Source: CAIMZW01 sp037135095 (GTDB lineage Bacteria; Actinomycetota; Actinomycetes; Nanopelagicales; Nanopelagicaceae). From it: DNA of 25,130 nt. Of this stretch, positions 14,751 through 22,843 are shown in pieces; the stretch's first letter is position 1, and every line of letters begins with the position of its first letter. The stretch is from NCBI GenBank assembly GCA_037135095.1, contig JBAXKZ010000022.1:1-25130 (forward strand). The letters run 5' to 3'. The notes below the pieces were generated by a model. The model was not told the DNA's origin. It ran no database searches and saw nothing but the letters and a program-made list of their open reading frames with translations. Both the position numbers and the translations under genes were made by a program.

Positions 14751-16097
14751 TTAAATCCAGGATGGAAACCACATTCGACCGAACCAAGAACTGTATGTAA
14801 GGACGCCACCGGTATAGAGCGGCAAGAAATATAGGAAGTTGATTGCGATAACAGCCATGCCAACCATTAAGGCAAATTTTCGAATTCTCAAAATCCTGGG
14901 ATCATTATCGCGTTCGAGGAATTTGGCCATGGAATAAATAATGACCAAAATAATGAATGGTTCAAATGCGATGCTGTAGAAGGAGAACATCGTGCGTTTT
15001 TGAAATAGGAACCAAGGTAAATAGGCCGCACCAATGCTGAGCAAAATAAGTCCGCTCTGCCATTCGCGGCGGGAAATCCAATATCCAAAAGTGATCGCAA
15101 TTGCGAAGACTGCGGTCCACCAAAGGAATGGTGTGCCAAGGGCGATCACCTCTTGCGAGCAACTCGCTGCACCACAGGTCTTAGGGGTGGCGTAAAAGAA
15201 GGAGGTTGGTCGCCCCTGGATTAACCAGCTCCAGGGATTGGCGGAGTAAGAATGTTTTGTTGTTAGTCCGGCATGAAAGTTAAGAATTTCGGCGTGATAG
15301 TGCCAGAAATTTCTGATAACGGAAGGTATGAAACTCCAACTTGATTTACCGTCGGACCAATTCCGATCCCAACCAGTTTTTGTAACGAACCAACCAGTCC
15401 AACTGGCAATGTAGGTAACAACGGGGAGAAGGCCATATTGCAAAATGCGAAGCGGTGCTTTCTCACGGATCGTGACAAGCAGCGCTTTCTCTCGTTCTAG
15501 TGCTCGATTGTTTCGGTAATCAACATATAAAACAAAGGCGAAGTAAGCCACGATCGAGTAAAGGCCACTCCATTTAGTTCCTGCCGCTAACCCCAGTGCT
15601 ATGCCGGCAATCCAATGTTTGCTATACAGAATGGCTAATAGCGCTACAAGAAGGAAGAACATTAAATAAAGGTCTAGCAGTGCGACCCGAGAGTGAACTA
15701 GTTCCAAGCCATCGATCGTCATTAAGAAAGCAGCGGAACAACTTAGGAAATAGTTATTAAATAACTTTCTTGCAGTGAAATAGATCAAAACAATTGCCAC
15801 GGATCCGAAGACCGCCGAACTGATTCGCCAACCGAACTCGTTATAACCAAAGACTTTGATGCCAATCGCGATCATCCATTTACCAACTGGCGGGTGGACG
15901 ATAAATTCGGCGATCTTAGTACTGGTGCTGATCTCAACGCCATGCTTCAACAGCGAGTATGCATTCTTGGCGTAGTAGACCTCATCAAAGACAAAACCCT
16001 TTGGGGTGGCTAGGTGCCAGATTCGAAATCCGAAGGCCAAGAGGCCAAATCCGATTGCGGTCAGGGTATCCCGGCTCCGGGCAGTGAGGGCAGTCAT
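14751..16097 (-). CDS. pmt: dolichyl-/polyprenyl-phosphate-mannose protein O-mannosyltransferase
   Basis: A 448-residue polytopic GT39 glycosyltransferase that moves mannose from polyprenyl-phosphate-mannose to Ser/Thr of proteins being exported by Sec. The catalytic Asp-Glu pair is Asp38-Glu39 (GFVFDEVYYAKNA) in the first outer loop; the conserved HPPVGKWMI and HSRVALLDLYLMFF follow. About ten hydrophobic segments are visible. It is somewhat shorter than the mycobacterial enzyme. It is divergent from rsmI with a 32-bp gap, the same pairing as Rv1002c/Rv1003 in Mycobacterium tuberculosis as I recall it. The sortase substrate at 1465-2007 with its Thr/Pro linker is a possible but untested target. 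Confidence 0.92.
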   Translation of the reverse strand: MTALTARSRDTLTAIGFGLLAFGFRIWHLATPKGFVFDEVYYAKNAYSLLKHGVEISTSTKIAEFIVHPPVGKWMIAIGIKVFGYNEFGWRISSAVFGSVAIVLIYFTARKLFNNYFLSCSAAFLMTIDGLELVHSRVALLDLYLMFFLLVALLAILYSKHWIAGIALGLAAGTKWSGLYSIVAYFAFVLYVDYRNNRALEREKALLVTIREKAPLRILQYGLLPVVTYIASWTGWFVTKTGWDRNWSDGKSSWSFIPSVIRNFWHYHAEILNFHAGLTTKHSYSANPWSWLIQGRPTSFFYATPKTCGAASCSQEVIALGTPFLWWTAVFAIAITFGYWISRREWQSGLILLSIGAAYLPWFLFQKRTMFSFYSIAFEPFIILVIIYSMAKFLERDNDPRILRIRKFALMVGMAVIAINFLYFLPLYTGGVLTYSSWFGRMWFPSWI

Positions 16098-16103
16098 GGG
16101 GTT

Positions 16104-16109
16104 AGCCTA
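16104..16109 (-). promoter_or_regulatory. -10 box of pmt (leaderless candidate)
   Basis: TAGGCT on the minus strand, 6 nt from the ATG, with no Shine-Dalgarno. Identical in sequence and spacing to the ispE box at 20267-20272. Confidence 0.45.
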
Positions 16110-16117
16110 AAGCCTGC

Positions 16118-16123
16118 GACAAT
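16118..16123 (+). promoter_or_regulatory. -10 box of rsmI (leaderless candidate)
   Basis: GACAAT, four of six to consensus, 6 nt before the ATG at 16130. The pmt and rsmI -10 boxes lie back to back inside a 32-bp gap. Confidence 0.4.
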
Positions 16124-16129
16124 TGCCAT

Positions 16130-16969
16130 ATGTTGATCTTGGCAGCGGCACCTCTGGGAGACCCTCGGGATGCCAGCGCTCACTTGCGGCAGGCAATAGT
16201 GGAAGCCAGCCATATCGCCGCGGAAGACTCCCGAAAATTCATGCGTTTGTGTTCGGATTTAGGGATCAAATACCAAGCCCGAGTCATCTCCTTCTTTGAG
16301 GGCAATGAGCTGGAGCGAATCGACGAACTAGTCGCGATTATGCACGGCGGCAGCGATCTCTTGGTGATAACCGATGCTGGGCTACCGGGCGTTAGCGATC
16401 CGGGGTACCGATTAATCCGGGCGGCAGTTGAAAATCAGATTGCGATCAAAGTACTGCCCGGCCCCAGTGCGGTGACTACTGCACTTTTGTTATCAGGGCT
16501 GCCAACTGACCGTTTCTGCTTCGAAGGGTTTCCGCCCCGGACCCAGGGTGCTCGGCAAACCTGGTTGATGGAGATGGCCGAAGAGGTTCGAACCATTATT
16601 TTCTTTGAAGCGCCACATCGAATTATCGAAACGTTGTCTGATGCGGTAGCAATCATGGGTGGCGAGCGTCAAGGCGCGATCTGCCGCGAGATGACAAAGA
16701 CTTATGAAGAGACGATTCGTGGCTCGCTTTCAGAACTCCTCGCTTGGGCGAATAGTGGGGAGGTCCGGGGCGAGATAACGATGGTGCTTGCTGGTTTTGA
16801 TCCCAGCACCCGTAACTTTTCACCCGCCGATTTAGTCGCTCTGGTTCTGGCTCAGGAAGCAGCCGGAATTTCGCGAAAAGAGGCGATTGTTGCGGTAGCG
16901 AAGAATTCAGGATTGGCCAAGCGTTTGGTTTTTGATGCAATGGTCGACCACAAATCGGGGAACAAATAG
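16130..16969 (+). CDS. rsmI: 16S rRNA (cytidine-1402-2'-O) methyltransferase RsmI
   Basis: A 279-residue SAM-dependent tetrapyrrole-methylase-fold enzyme that 2'-O-methylates C1402 in the ribosomal P site. Conserved segments in order: APLGDPRDAS (start), AAEDSRK, VITDAGLPGVSDPG (SAM loop), LPGPSAVTTALLLSGLPTDRF, FFEAPHRI, CREMTKTYEE and RGEITMVLAG, then a C-terminal helical domain. Length is normal. It opens the plus-strand housekeeping block; metG follows 19 bp after its stop. Confidence 0.96.
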   Translation: MLILAAAPLGDPRDASAHLRQAIVEASHIAAEDSRKFMRLCSDLGIKYQARVISFFEGNELERIDELVAIMHGGSDLLVITDAGLPGVSDPGYRLIRAAVENQIAIKVLPGPSAVTTALLLSGLPTDRFCFEGFPPRTQGARQTWLMEMAEEVRTIIFFEAPHRIIETLSDAVAIMGGERQGAICREMTKTYEETIRGSLSELLAWANSGEVRGEITMVLAGFDPSTRNFSPADLVALVLAQEAAGISRKEAIVAVAKNSGLAKRLVFDAMVDHKSGNK

Positions 16970-16976
16970 ATTTCGA

Positions 16977-16982
16977 TAGGAT
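16977..16982 (+). promoter_or_regulatory. TAGGAT element before metG
   Basis: TAGGAT lies 6 nt before the metG ATG. It can be read as a -10 box of an internal leaderless promoter or as a weak AGGA Shine-Dalgarno; sequence alone does not decide. Confidence 0.35.
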
Positions 16983-16988
16983 TGAACT

Positions 16989-18551
16989 ATGGCAACTGAA
17001 ACTGCGAAGAACTTTTATCTGAGTACGCCCATTTACTATGTAAATGACGCACCGCATATCGGTCATGCCTATACAACGGTCGCGGGCGATGTCCTAACCC
17101 GCTGGCATCGTCAAAAGGGTGAGGGCGTCTGGTTTCTAACTGGCACCGATGAGCACGGTCAGAAAGTAATGAATACCGCGCTGAAAAATGGGGCTTCGCC
17201 ACAGGACTGGTGCGACCGGTTGGTTAATGAAGAGTGGATTCCCAATTGGAAGCATTTGAACATCGCCAATGATGATTTCATAAGAACTACCGAGCCACGC
17301 CACATGGAGCGGGTGCAGCGCTTTCTGCAGGGGCTAAAAGATAACGGTTTTATTTACTCCGGGAAGTACGAAGGACCGTATTGCATTGCTTGTGAGGAAT
17401 TTAAACTTCCAGGCGATTTGATTGATAACAAATGCCCAGTCCACTCCACGACCGTGGAAATGGTCAGTGAAGTTAACTGGTTCTTTAAGTTGTCAGAGTT
17501 TGTGCCGCAGTTAATTGAACGTTACAAAGCCGATCCTGCGGCTTGTGAACCTGCCAGCGCGCGAAATGAAGTTCTCTCATTTCTCGAAGGTGGCGTTTCA
17601 GATCTTTCGATCTCTCGTTCCACCTTTGATTGGGGGATTCCGGTTCCCTGGGATACCGATCAAGTTTTCTATGTATGGTTTGATGCGCTTCTGAATTACG
17701 CCACCGCTGTTGGATTGGGCGATGACCCAGCTTCTGAAGGCGGCAGGAAATTCGCCAGTACCTGGCCAGCCGACGTTCACTTGGTTGGAAAAGATATTTT
17801 GCGCTTTCATGCGGTTATTTGGCCGGCGATGTTAATGGCTGCTGGACTGCCGCTACCTAAAAAAGTATTTGCCCATGGTTGGTTGTTAGTCGGCGGCGAA
17901 AAGATGAGCAAGACCAAGCTGACCGGAATCGCGCCACGAGATATCACCGATCACTTCGGCGTAGATGCTTTCCGCTATTACTTTTTGCGCGCCATTCCAT
18001 TTGGTACTGACGGTTCGTTCTCATGGGAGGATATGGGCGCTCGTTACACCTCGGAGCTAGCAAACGATTTTGGAAACCTGGCTTCGCGCCTGACGGCAAT
18101 GGTCGAAAAATATTGCGATGGTTTAATTCCAGCAGTTGCCACCGACGAAGGTTTGACTACTGCGCTTGCCGAGACCGTTCGAGTTAGCGATGCCGCAATT
18201 TGTGCGCTGGACTTCCAGGGTGGAATTAATGCGATTATGGAATTCTGCAAGCGGGTCAATGGTTATGTGACTGAAAAAGAGCCGTGGATTGTGGCTAAAG
18301 ATGAGGCTCGAACCACCGAACTAAACGCAATTTTGTATAACACCGCTGAATCACTGCGTGCCTTAGCCGTGCTTTTCAATTCGATCATGCCAGAAACTGC
18401 CGGAAAATTGTGGCTCAGTTTGGGCGCTGATATTTCGATTGGCGATATCAATTCTCAGAAGATTGAAAATGTCGCGCAATGGGGTCAACTGCCTGCAGGC
18501 AGTGCGGTATCCAAGGGCGCAATACTGTTTCCTCGTTTAGAAGAGAAGTAG
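16989..18551 (+). CDS. metG: methionyl-tRNA synthetase
   Basis: A 520-residue class I synthetase charging tRNA-Met. The HIGH signature is His23-His26 (APHIGHAY) and KMSKT is residues 305-309. A single zinc knuckle has Cys132, Cys135, Cys149 and His152 (CIAC ... CPVH). WLLVGGEKMSKTK and the anticodon-binding helical domain complete the core. It ends near residue 520 without the C-terminal tRNA-binding dimer domain of longer forms, as in other actinobacterial enzymes. tatD starts 9 bp after the stop. Confidence 0.97.
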   Translation: MATETAKNFYLSTPIYYVNDAPHIGHAYTTVAGDVLTRWHRQKGEGVWFLTGTDEHGQKVMNTALKNGASPQDWCDRLVNEEWIPNWKHLNIANDDFIRTTEPRHMERVQRFLQGLKDNGFIYSGKYEGPYCIACEEFKLPGDLIDNKCPVHSTTVEMVSEVNWFFKLSEFVPQLIERYKADPAACEPASARNEVLSFLEGGVSDLSISRSTFDWGIPVPWDTDQVFYVWFDALLNYATAVGLGDDPASEGGRKFASTWPADVHLVGKDILRFHAVIWPAMLMAAGLPLPKKVFAHGWLLVGGEKMSKTKLTGIAPRDITDHFGVDAFRYYFLRAIPFGTDGSFSWEDMGARYTSELANDFGNLASRLTAMVEKYCDGLIPAVATDEGLTTALAETVRVSDAAICALDFQGGINAIMEFCKRVNGYVTEKEPWIVAKDEARTTELNAILYNTAESLRALAVLFNSIMPETAGKLWLSLGADISIGDINSQKIENVAQWGQLPAGSAVSKGAILFPRLEEK

Positions 18552-18560
18552 TTCAAAGGG

Positions 18561-19418
18561 ATGGCTGATCGTCACAACCGCGATATCGATCGACTTCCTG
18601 CCCCGTTGCCCGAACCGCTTCCGGTTACTTGTATTGATGCTCATGCCCATTTAGAAATAGTAGGAAATTCAGAACCTGACTCCCCAATCATTGGTGAAAT
18701 TTTGGCACAAGCAAAGAGCGTTGGAATCGATCGTGTAGTTCAGGTTGGATATTCCGCGGAGCAATCGAAGTGGTCGGTTATGTGCGCGGAGAGTTGGCCG
18801 GGGCAAGTTCTGGCAGCAGTTGCATTGCATCCTAACGAGGCGCCAGTAGTTGATGACCTGGATCGCGATTTCGCCATCATTGCCGAACTTGCTCGCCATC
18901 CGCGCGTACGTGCCATCGGAGAGACTGGCTTAGATTTCTTTCGTACCCCACCGGAGCTTCAAGATCGTCAACGCGATTCTTTCAGGCGTCACATCGAATT
19001 AGCAAAGTCGGTGAATAAGGCGCTCGTAATTCACGACCGCGATGCACACCGAGCAGTTCTAGATACTTTGGATGAAGTAGGCGCCCCTGAAATCACTATT
19101 TTTCACTGTTATTCCGGTGATGAAGAGATGGCACGAGAGTGCATCGATAAGGGCTACATCCTCTCGTTTGCCGGCACGGTCACTTTCAAAAATGCTCCAG
19201 CGCTTCGTGGTGCTGTTAGGTTAGTTCCAATCGGACAACTTTTGGTTGAAACTGATTCTCCCTTTCTTTCACCAATGCCAAATCGTGGTGCTTTAAATAC
19301 CCCAGCTCAAATTCCGACAATCTTGCGTGCCATCGCCGAAGAGCGCGGTGATGATCTTTCCGAACTTGCCAATGCGATCACGGCTAATTGTTTAAGAATC
19401 TTTGGGTCGTTCGATTAA
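18561..19418 (+). CDS. tatD: TatD-family metal-dependent deoxyribonuclease
   Basis: A 285-residue TIM-barrel hydrolase with DNA 3'-exonuclease activity in the family, probably in DNA or peroxide-damage repair. Metal ligands: HAH in CIDAHAHLE (near residues 25-30), Glu in GETGLDFF, the His in LVIHDRDAH and in IFHCYSGD, and Asp in VETDSPFLSP. The N-terminal ~22 residues are Pro-rich, as in actinobacterial relatives. AAAGGG lies directly against the ATG, too close to be a normal Shine-Dalgarno. ksgA begins at the very next base after the stop; the resuscitation-promoting factor gene often found between them is absent. Confidence 0.93.
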   Translation: MADRHNRDIDRLPAPLPEPLPVTCIDAHAHLEIVGNSEPDSPIIGEILAQAKSVGIDRVVQVGYSAEQSKWSVMCAESWPGQVLAAVALHPNEAPVVDDLDRDFAIIAELARHPRVRAIGETGLDFFRTPPELQDRQRDSFRRHIELAKSVNKALVIHDRDAHRAVLDTLDEVGAPEITIFHCYSGDEEMARECIDKGYILSFAGTVTFKNAPALRGAVRLVPIGQLLVETDSPFLSPMPNRGALNTPAQIPTILRAIAEERGDDLSELANAITANCLRIFGSFD

Positions 19419-20261
19419 ATGAGCGGGTTATTAGGTGCCACGGAAATTCGAGAGATAGCGGCACGTTTGGGCGTTGTTCCGACTAAAAAATTAGGTCAGA
19501 ACTTTGTGGTTGATGCCAATACCTGTCGTCGCATTGTTAAAAGCGCTGATGTAACCGAAACCGATATTGCTCTTGAAATTGGTCCCGGCTTGGGTTCATT
19601 GACCTTGGCGTTAATGGAAACCGCAGCCAGCGTTGTTGTGATTGAAATTGATTCTCGGTTGGCTGCCGAACTTCCGGTAACTGCCGAACGCCACGGCTTC
19701 AATACAGAGTTGTTATCCGTAATTACCCAAGATGCCCTAACCGTGAATGAGTTGCCTATGAACCCAACAGTTCTGGTTGCGAATTTGCCTTACAACATCT
19801 CGGTTCCAGTCTTGCTAAATTTCTTGGAAAAATTTCCAACCCTTCGAGCTGGCGTAGTTATGGTCCAAAGTGAAGTCGCCGATCGGCTGGCGGCAAAACC
19901 AAATACCAAAAGCTATGGCAGTCCATCGGTGAAGGCCAATTGGTGGGCCGAGATGTCGCTGGCGGGCACGGTCGGGCGAACAATTTTTTGGCCGATTCCA
20001 AATGTGGATTCCGCCCTTGTGAAATTTGTCCGCCACCCAACTCCTGGTGATGAAGCGCTTCGTAAAGCCACCTTCGCCATTATTGAAGCGGCCTTCGCTC
20101 AGCGTCGCAAGATGCTACGGGGCGCGCTCTCTGAGCTATTTGGATCATCAGCGGCTGCCTCGGAAATCATGGTTCGAGCCGGTGTCGATCCCACTCTTCG
20201 CGGCGAGGCGCTAGAGCTGACCCAGTTCATCGCAATCGCTAACGCAGCACAATCTGCCTAA
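19419..20261 (+). CDS. ksgA: 16S rRNA dimethyladenosine transferase KsgA/RsmA
   Basis: A 280-residue SAM enzyme making the two adjacent N6,N6-dimethyladenosines near the 3' end of 16S rRNA, a late small-subunit maturation step. Seen: KKLGQNFVVD (23-32), EIGPGLGSLT (53-62, SAM loop), EID (76-78), QDAL (104-107), catalytic NLPYNIS (122-128), and the C-terminal FAQRRKMLRGAL. The start ATG follows the tatD stop with no intervening base, so translation is probably coupled. Confidence 0.96.
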   Translation: MSGLLGATEIREIAARLGVVPTKKLGQNFVVDANTCRRIVKSADVTETDIALEIGPGLGSLTLALMETAASVVVIEIDSRLAAELPVTAERHGFNTELLSVITQDALTVNELPMNPTVLVANLPYNISVPVLLNFLEKFPTLRAGVVMVQSEVADRLAAKPNTKSYGSPSVKANWWAEMSLAGTVGRTIFWPIPNVDSALVKFVRHPTPGDEALRKATFAIIEAAFAQRRKMLRGALSELFGSSAAASEIMVRAGVDPTLRGEALELTQFIAIANAAQSA

Positions 20262-20266
20262 CCCGT

Positions 20267-20272
20267 TAGGCT
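20267..20272 (+). promoter_or_regulatory. -10 box before ispE (leaderless candidate)
   Basis: TAGGCT with 6 nt to the ispE ATG, the same hexamer and spacing as at pmt. The ksgA-ispE gap is only 17 bp and has no Shine-Dalgarno. Confidence 0.4.
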
Positions 20273-20278
20273 TTCGGA

Positions 20279-21199
20279 ATGAAGATTAATGGCGTCGTTG
20301 TCAGGGTTCCTGGCAAGATCAATCTTCAATTGGGCGTTGGTCCATTGGATCCGGATGGTTTCCACGAAGTCACGACCGTCTTTCAAGCTATCTCGCTCTT
20401 CGACGACGTCACGGTAAAAGTTGGTGAACCCGATAGCGGCATTGTTATTAGCCTCTCTGGTTCAACAGCTCCCGGAGTGCCGGTTGACGATTCGAATTTG
20501 GCTCATCGAGCCGCTCAAATCATGATTGAGCGTTATGACATTGGCTCTGATATTGAAATTCATTTAAAGAAAGAGATCCCAGTTGCCGGTGGCATGGCCG
20601 GTGGTAGCGCCGATGCGGCCGGGGTTTTAGTCGGAATTGATTCGCTCTTTGATTTGGGTCTTTCCCGAGATGTTATGGAACGAATCGCCGCCGAACTTGG
20701 TAGCGATGTGCCGTTCTCGATATCGGGCGGAATCGCAATCGGTCGCGGTCGTGGCGATCAGATCACGCCAGTTTTAAGTCGAGGCACTTACCACTGGGTT
20801 CTGGCTCTTTCTGGTCATGGTCTTTCAACGCCGGCGGTCTACAACGAATGCGACCGACTTCGCGAAGGGCTATCGATTTCACGTCCACAAATCAGCGATT
20901 TGATGATGCAATCTCTCCGAGCTGGCGATTCAAAGGCAGTTGGAAAATCATTGGCAAATGATCTTCAACCCGCAGCTTGCTCGCTTCGACCAGCACTTCG
21001 ATTAGTTCTCGATGTTGGTCTGGAATATGGTGCACTGGGAGGGATTGTTTCGGGCTCTGGTCCTACAGTCGCCTTCTTAGTAGAAGATGAAGAGAAAGCC
21101 TTGGATTTAACGGTTGCTTTGAGCGCCAGTGGCGTAGTTGCCGGGGTAATAAGGGCAACGGGTCCAACTCATGGGGCGCGGGTTATCGAGACCTTGTAG
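20279..21199 (+). CDS. ispE: 4-diphosphocytidyl-2-C-methyl-D-erythritol kinase
   Basis: A 306-residue GHMP kinase phosphorylating CDP-methylerythritol in the non-mevalonate isoprenoid pathway, which here also feeds polyprenyl carriers and the retinal precursor of the rhodopsin. Catalytic Lys13 (PGKINLQL) and Asp143 (GSDVPFSISGG), and the ATP loop PVAGGMAGGSADAAG (101-115) are clear; GIVSGSGPTVAFL is the third GHMP motif. Length is normal. tRNA-Gln follows 50 bp after the stop. Confidence 0.96.
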   Translation: MKINGVVVRVPGKINLQLGVGPLDPDGFHEVTTVFQAISLFDDVTVKVGEPDSGIVISLSGSTAPGVPVDDSNLAHRAAQIMIERYDIGSDIEIHLKKEIPVAGGMAGGSADAAGVLVGIDSLFDLGLSRDVMERIAAELGSDVPFSISGGIAIGRGRGDQITPVLSRGTYHWVLALSGHGLSTPAVYNECDRLREGLSISRPQISDLMMQSLRAGDSKAVGKSLANDLQPAACSLRPALRLVLDVGLEYGALGGIVSGSGPTVAFLVEDEEKALDLTVALSASGVVAGVIRATGPTHGARVIETL

Positions 21200-21249
21200 G
21201 CACCCACCGCCATTTTGTTAAATTGGGGGATTAAAGGGAGAATTCAGGT

Positions 21250-21321
21250 TCCGCCATTGTGTAGTGGCTAGCACATGGGCCTTTGAAGCCCAGGGTCCAG
21301 GATCGATACCTGGTGGCGGAG
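21250..21321 (+). tRNA. tRNA-Gln(TTG)
   Basis: A 72-nt cloverleaf. Acceptor TCCGCCA/TGGCGGA pairs fully over 7 bp, discriminator G73. D arm GTGT/GCAC, anticodon arm TGGGC-CTTTGAA-GCCCA with anticodon TTG (reads CAA), T arm CCAGG-ATCGATA-CCTGG. The T loop starts with A instead of the usual T54. CCA is not encoded. Confidence 0.95.
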
Positions 21322-21391
21322 CAAAGGTAAAAGATAGACTTACCCCGTCAGCCGCGCTTTCCGACCAGCCAGATAGAGGGTAGGAGCAGTT

Positions 21392-22843
21392 TTGAGCCTC
21401 GAAGTAGCGATTGTGCTCGCCGCAGGTGAAGGCACCCGCATGAAGTCTCACCGCTCGAAAGTCCTCTTCGAAATTGCTGGAAAATCCATTATTGAACATG
21501 TGATCGCCGCAGTAACTCCACTTCATCCAGCGCAACTTCGGGTAGTTGTAGGTGCACATCGACAAGCGGTGGAAGAACATTTGGCTCATATCGCCCCAGC
21601 TGCGGTAGCAATATTTCAAGCGGAACGAAATGGGACCGGCCATGCTGTTCAAATCGCGCTCGCAGAAATCACCGGCGATGGCGTCGTTTTAATTTTGGCT
21701 GGGGATACCCCCTTGCTAACTTCGGCAACCTTGAGCGAATTTCTGATTGCACATAAAGCCTCGAGCGATTCCGTTTCAGTTCTTACCGCGTTATTGCCGG
21801 ACCCCTTCGGTTACGGACGAATTCTTCGCGACGAAACTGGCGCTTTGGCGCGAATTGTCGAAGAGCGCGATGCCGATGATGAAATTAAATTAGTTGAAGA
21901 AGTTAATACCGGGGTATACCTTTTTGAACTTCCGGCGCTTAGGGCGGCGATTACGCAACTAACGACGGCAAATTCCCAGGGCGAGCTTTATCTAACCGAT
22001 GTTATTTCGGTAATCAATGCCACCGGCGGAACTGCAAGTGCCATTCTCTCCAACGATTATGCCGAAACTTTGGGAATCAATGACCGTGCACAATTGGCAG
22101 AATGCGCAGCTTTGATGCGCGAGCGAATTAACGACCACCACATGAAAGCCGGCGTCACATTGATTGATCCGACGACAACTTGGATAGATTCTGATGTCAC
22201 TATCGAAGCTGATGTCGTTATTCATCCCGGTTCTACTTTGACTGGTGAGAGTTACATTTCTGCCGGAGCGATCATTGGTCCACGCACCACGCTAAATAAT
22301 GTTTTTGTAGGAGTGGATGCCTCAGTAATTGAATCCAATTGCTCTCACTCGGAAATCGGCGATCGAGCAACGGTTGGTCCTTACACTTTTCTTCGGGCCG
22401 GTTCAAAAATTGGTTCCGATGCAAAAGCTGGCGCCTACGTTGAAATCAAGAATTCCACAGTCGGCGAACGTTCCAAGGTGCCTCACCTTTCTTACGTGGG
22501 CGATGCAACGATTGGCTCTGGAACCAATATTGGTGCCGCAGCAGTCTTCGTAAATTACGATGGTGTCGTAAAGCATCAAATCATCATCGGCGATGATGTT
22601 CGAATCGGTAGCGATACCATGCTAGTGGCGCCGCTTTCAGTAGGCGATGGCGCGTACACGGCTGCGGGATCGGTAATTACCGAAGATGTCCCTGCTGGCG
22701 CTATGGGTGTTGGTCGGGCGCGCCAACGAAATATTTTAGGATGGGTACTAAGGAAGAGACCGGGAACGAACTCCGCGAAATCGGCTGAAAAAGCTGGCGC
22801 CGTAGATTCGGGCTCATCATCAGCGAATGGGGCAAAGATATGA
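21392..22843 (+). CDS. glmU: bifunctional GlmU: GlcN-1-P acetyltransferase / GlcNAc-1-P uridylyltransferase
   Basis: A 483-residue enzyme making UDP-GlcNAc for peptidoglycan. The N-terminal uridylyltransferase has LAAGEGTRMKS (9-19), though the usual PKVL reads SKVL. The C-terminal left-handed beta-helix has repeated hexapeptides, catalytic His365 (KVPHLSYVGDA), NIGAAAVFVNYDG and GSDTMLVAP. A low-complexity Ser/Ala tail ends it. The start is TTG with TAGGAG 5 nt upstream. The stop overlaps the prs start as ATGA, so the two are probably co-translated. Confidence 0.96.
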   Translation: MSLEVAIVLAAGEGTRMKSHRSKVLFEIAGKSIIEHVIAAVTPLHPAQLRVVVGAHRQAVEEHLAHIAPAAVAIFQAERNGTGHAVQIALAEITGDGVVLILAGDTPLLTSATLSEFLIAHKASSDSVSVLTALLPDPFGYGRILRDETGALARIVEERDADDEIKLVEEVNTGVYLFELPALRAAITQLTTANSQGELYLTDVISVINATGGTASAILSNDYAETLGINDRAQLAECAALMRERINDHHMKAGVTLIDPTTTWIDSDVTIEADVVIHPGSTLTGESYISAGAIIGPRTTLNNVFVGVDASVIESNCSHSEIGDRATVGPYTFLRAGSKIGSDAKAGAYVEIKNSTVGERSKVPHLSYVGDATIGSGTNIGAAAVFVNYDGVVKHQIIIGDDVRIGSDTMLVAPLSVGDGAYTAAGSVITEDVPAGAMGVGRARQRNILGWVLRKRPGTNSAKSAEKAGAVDSGSSSANGAKI

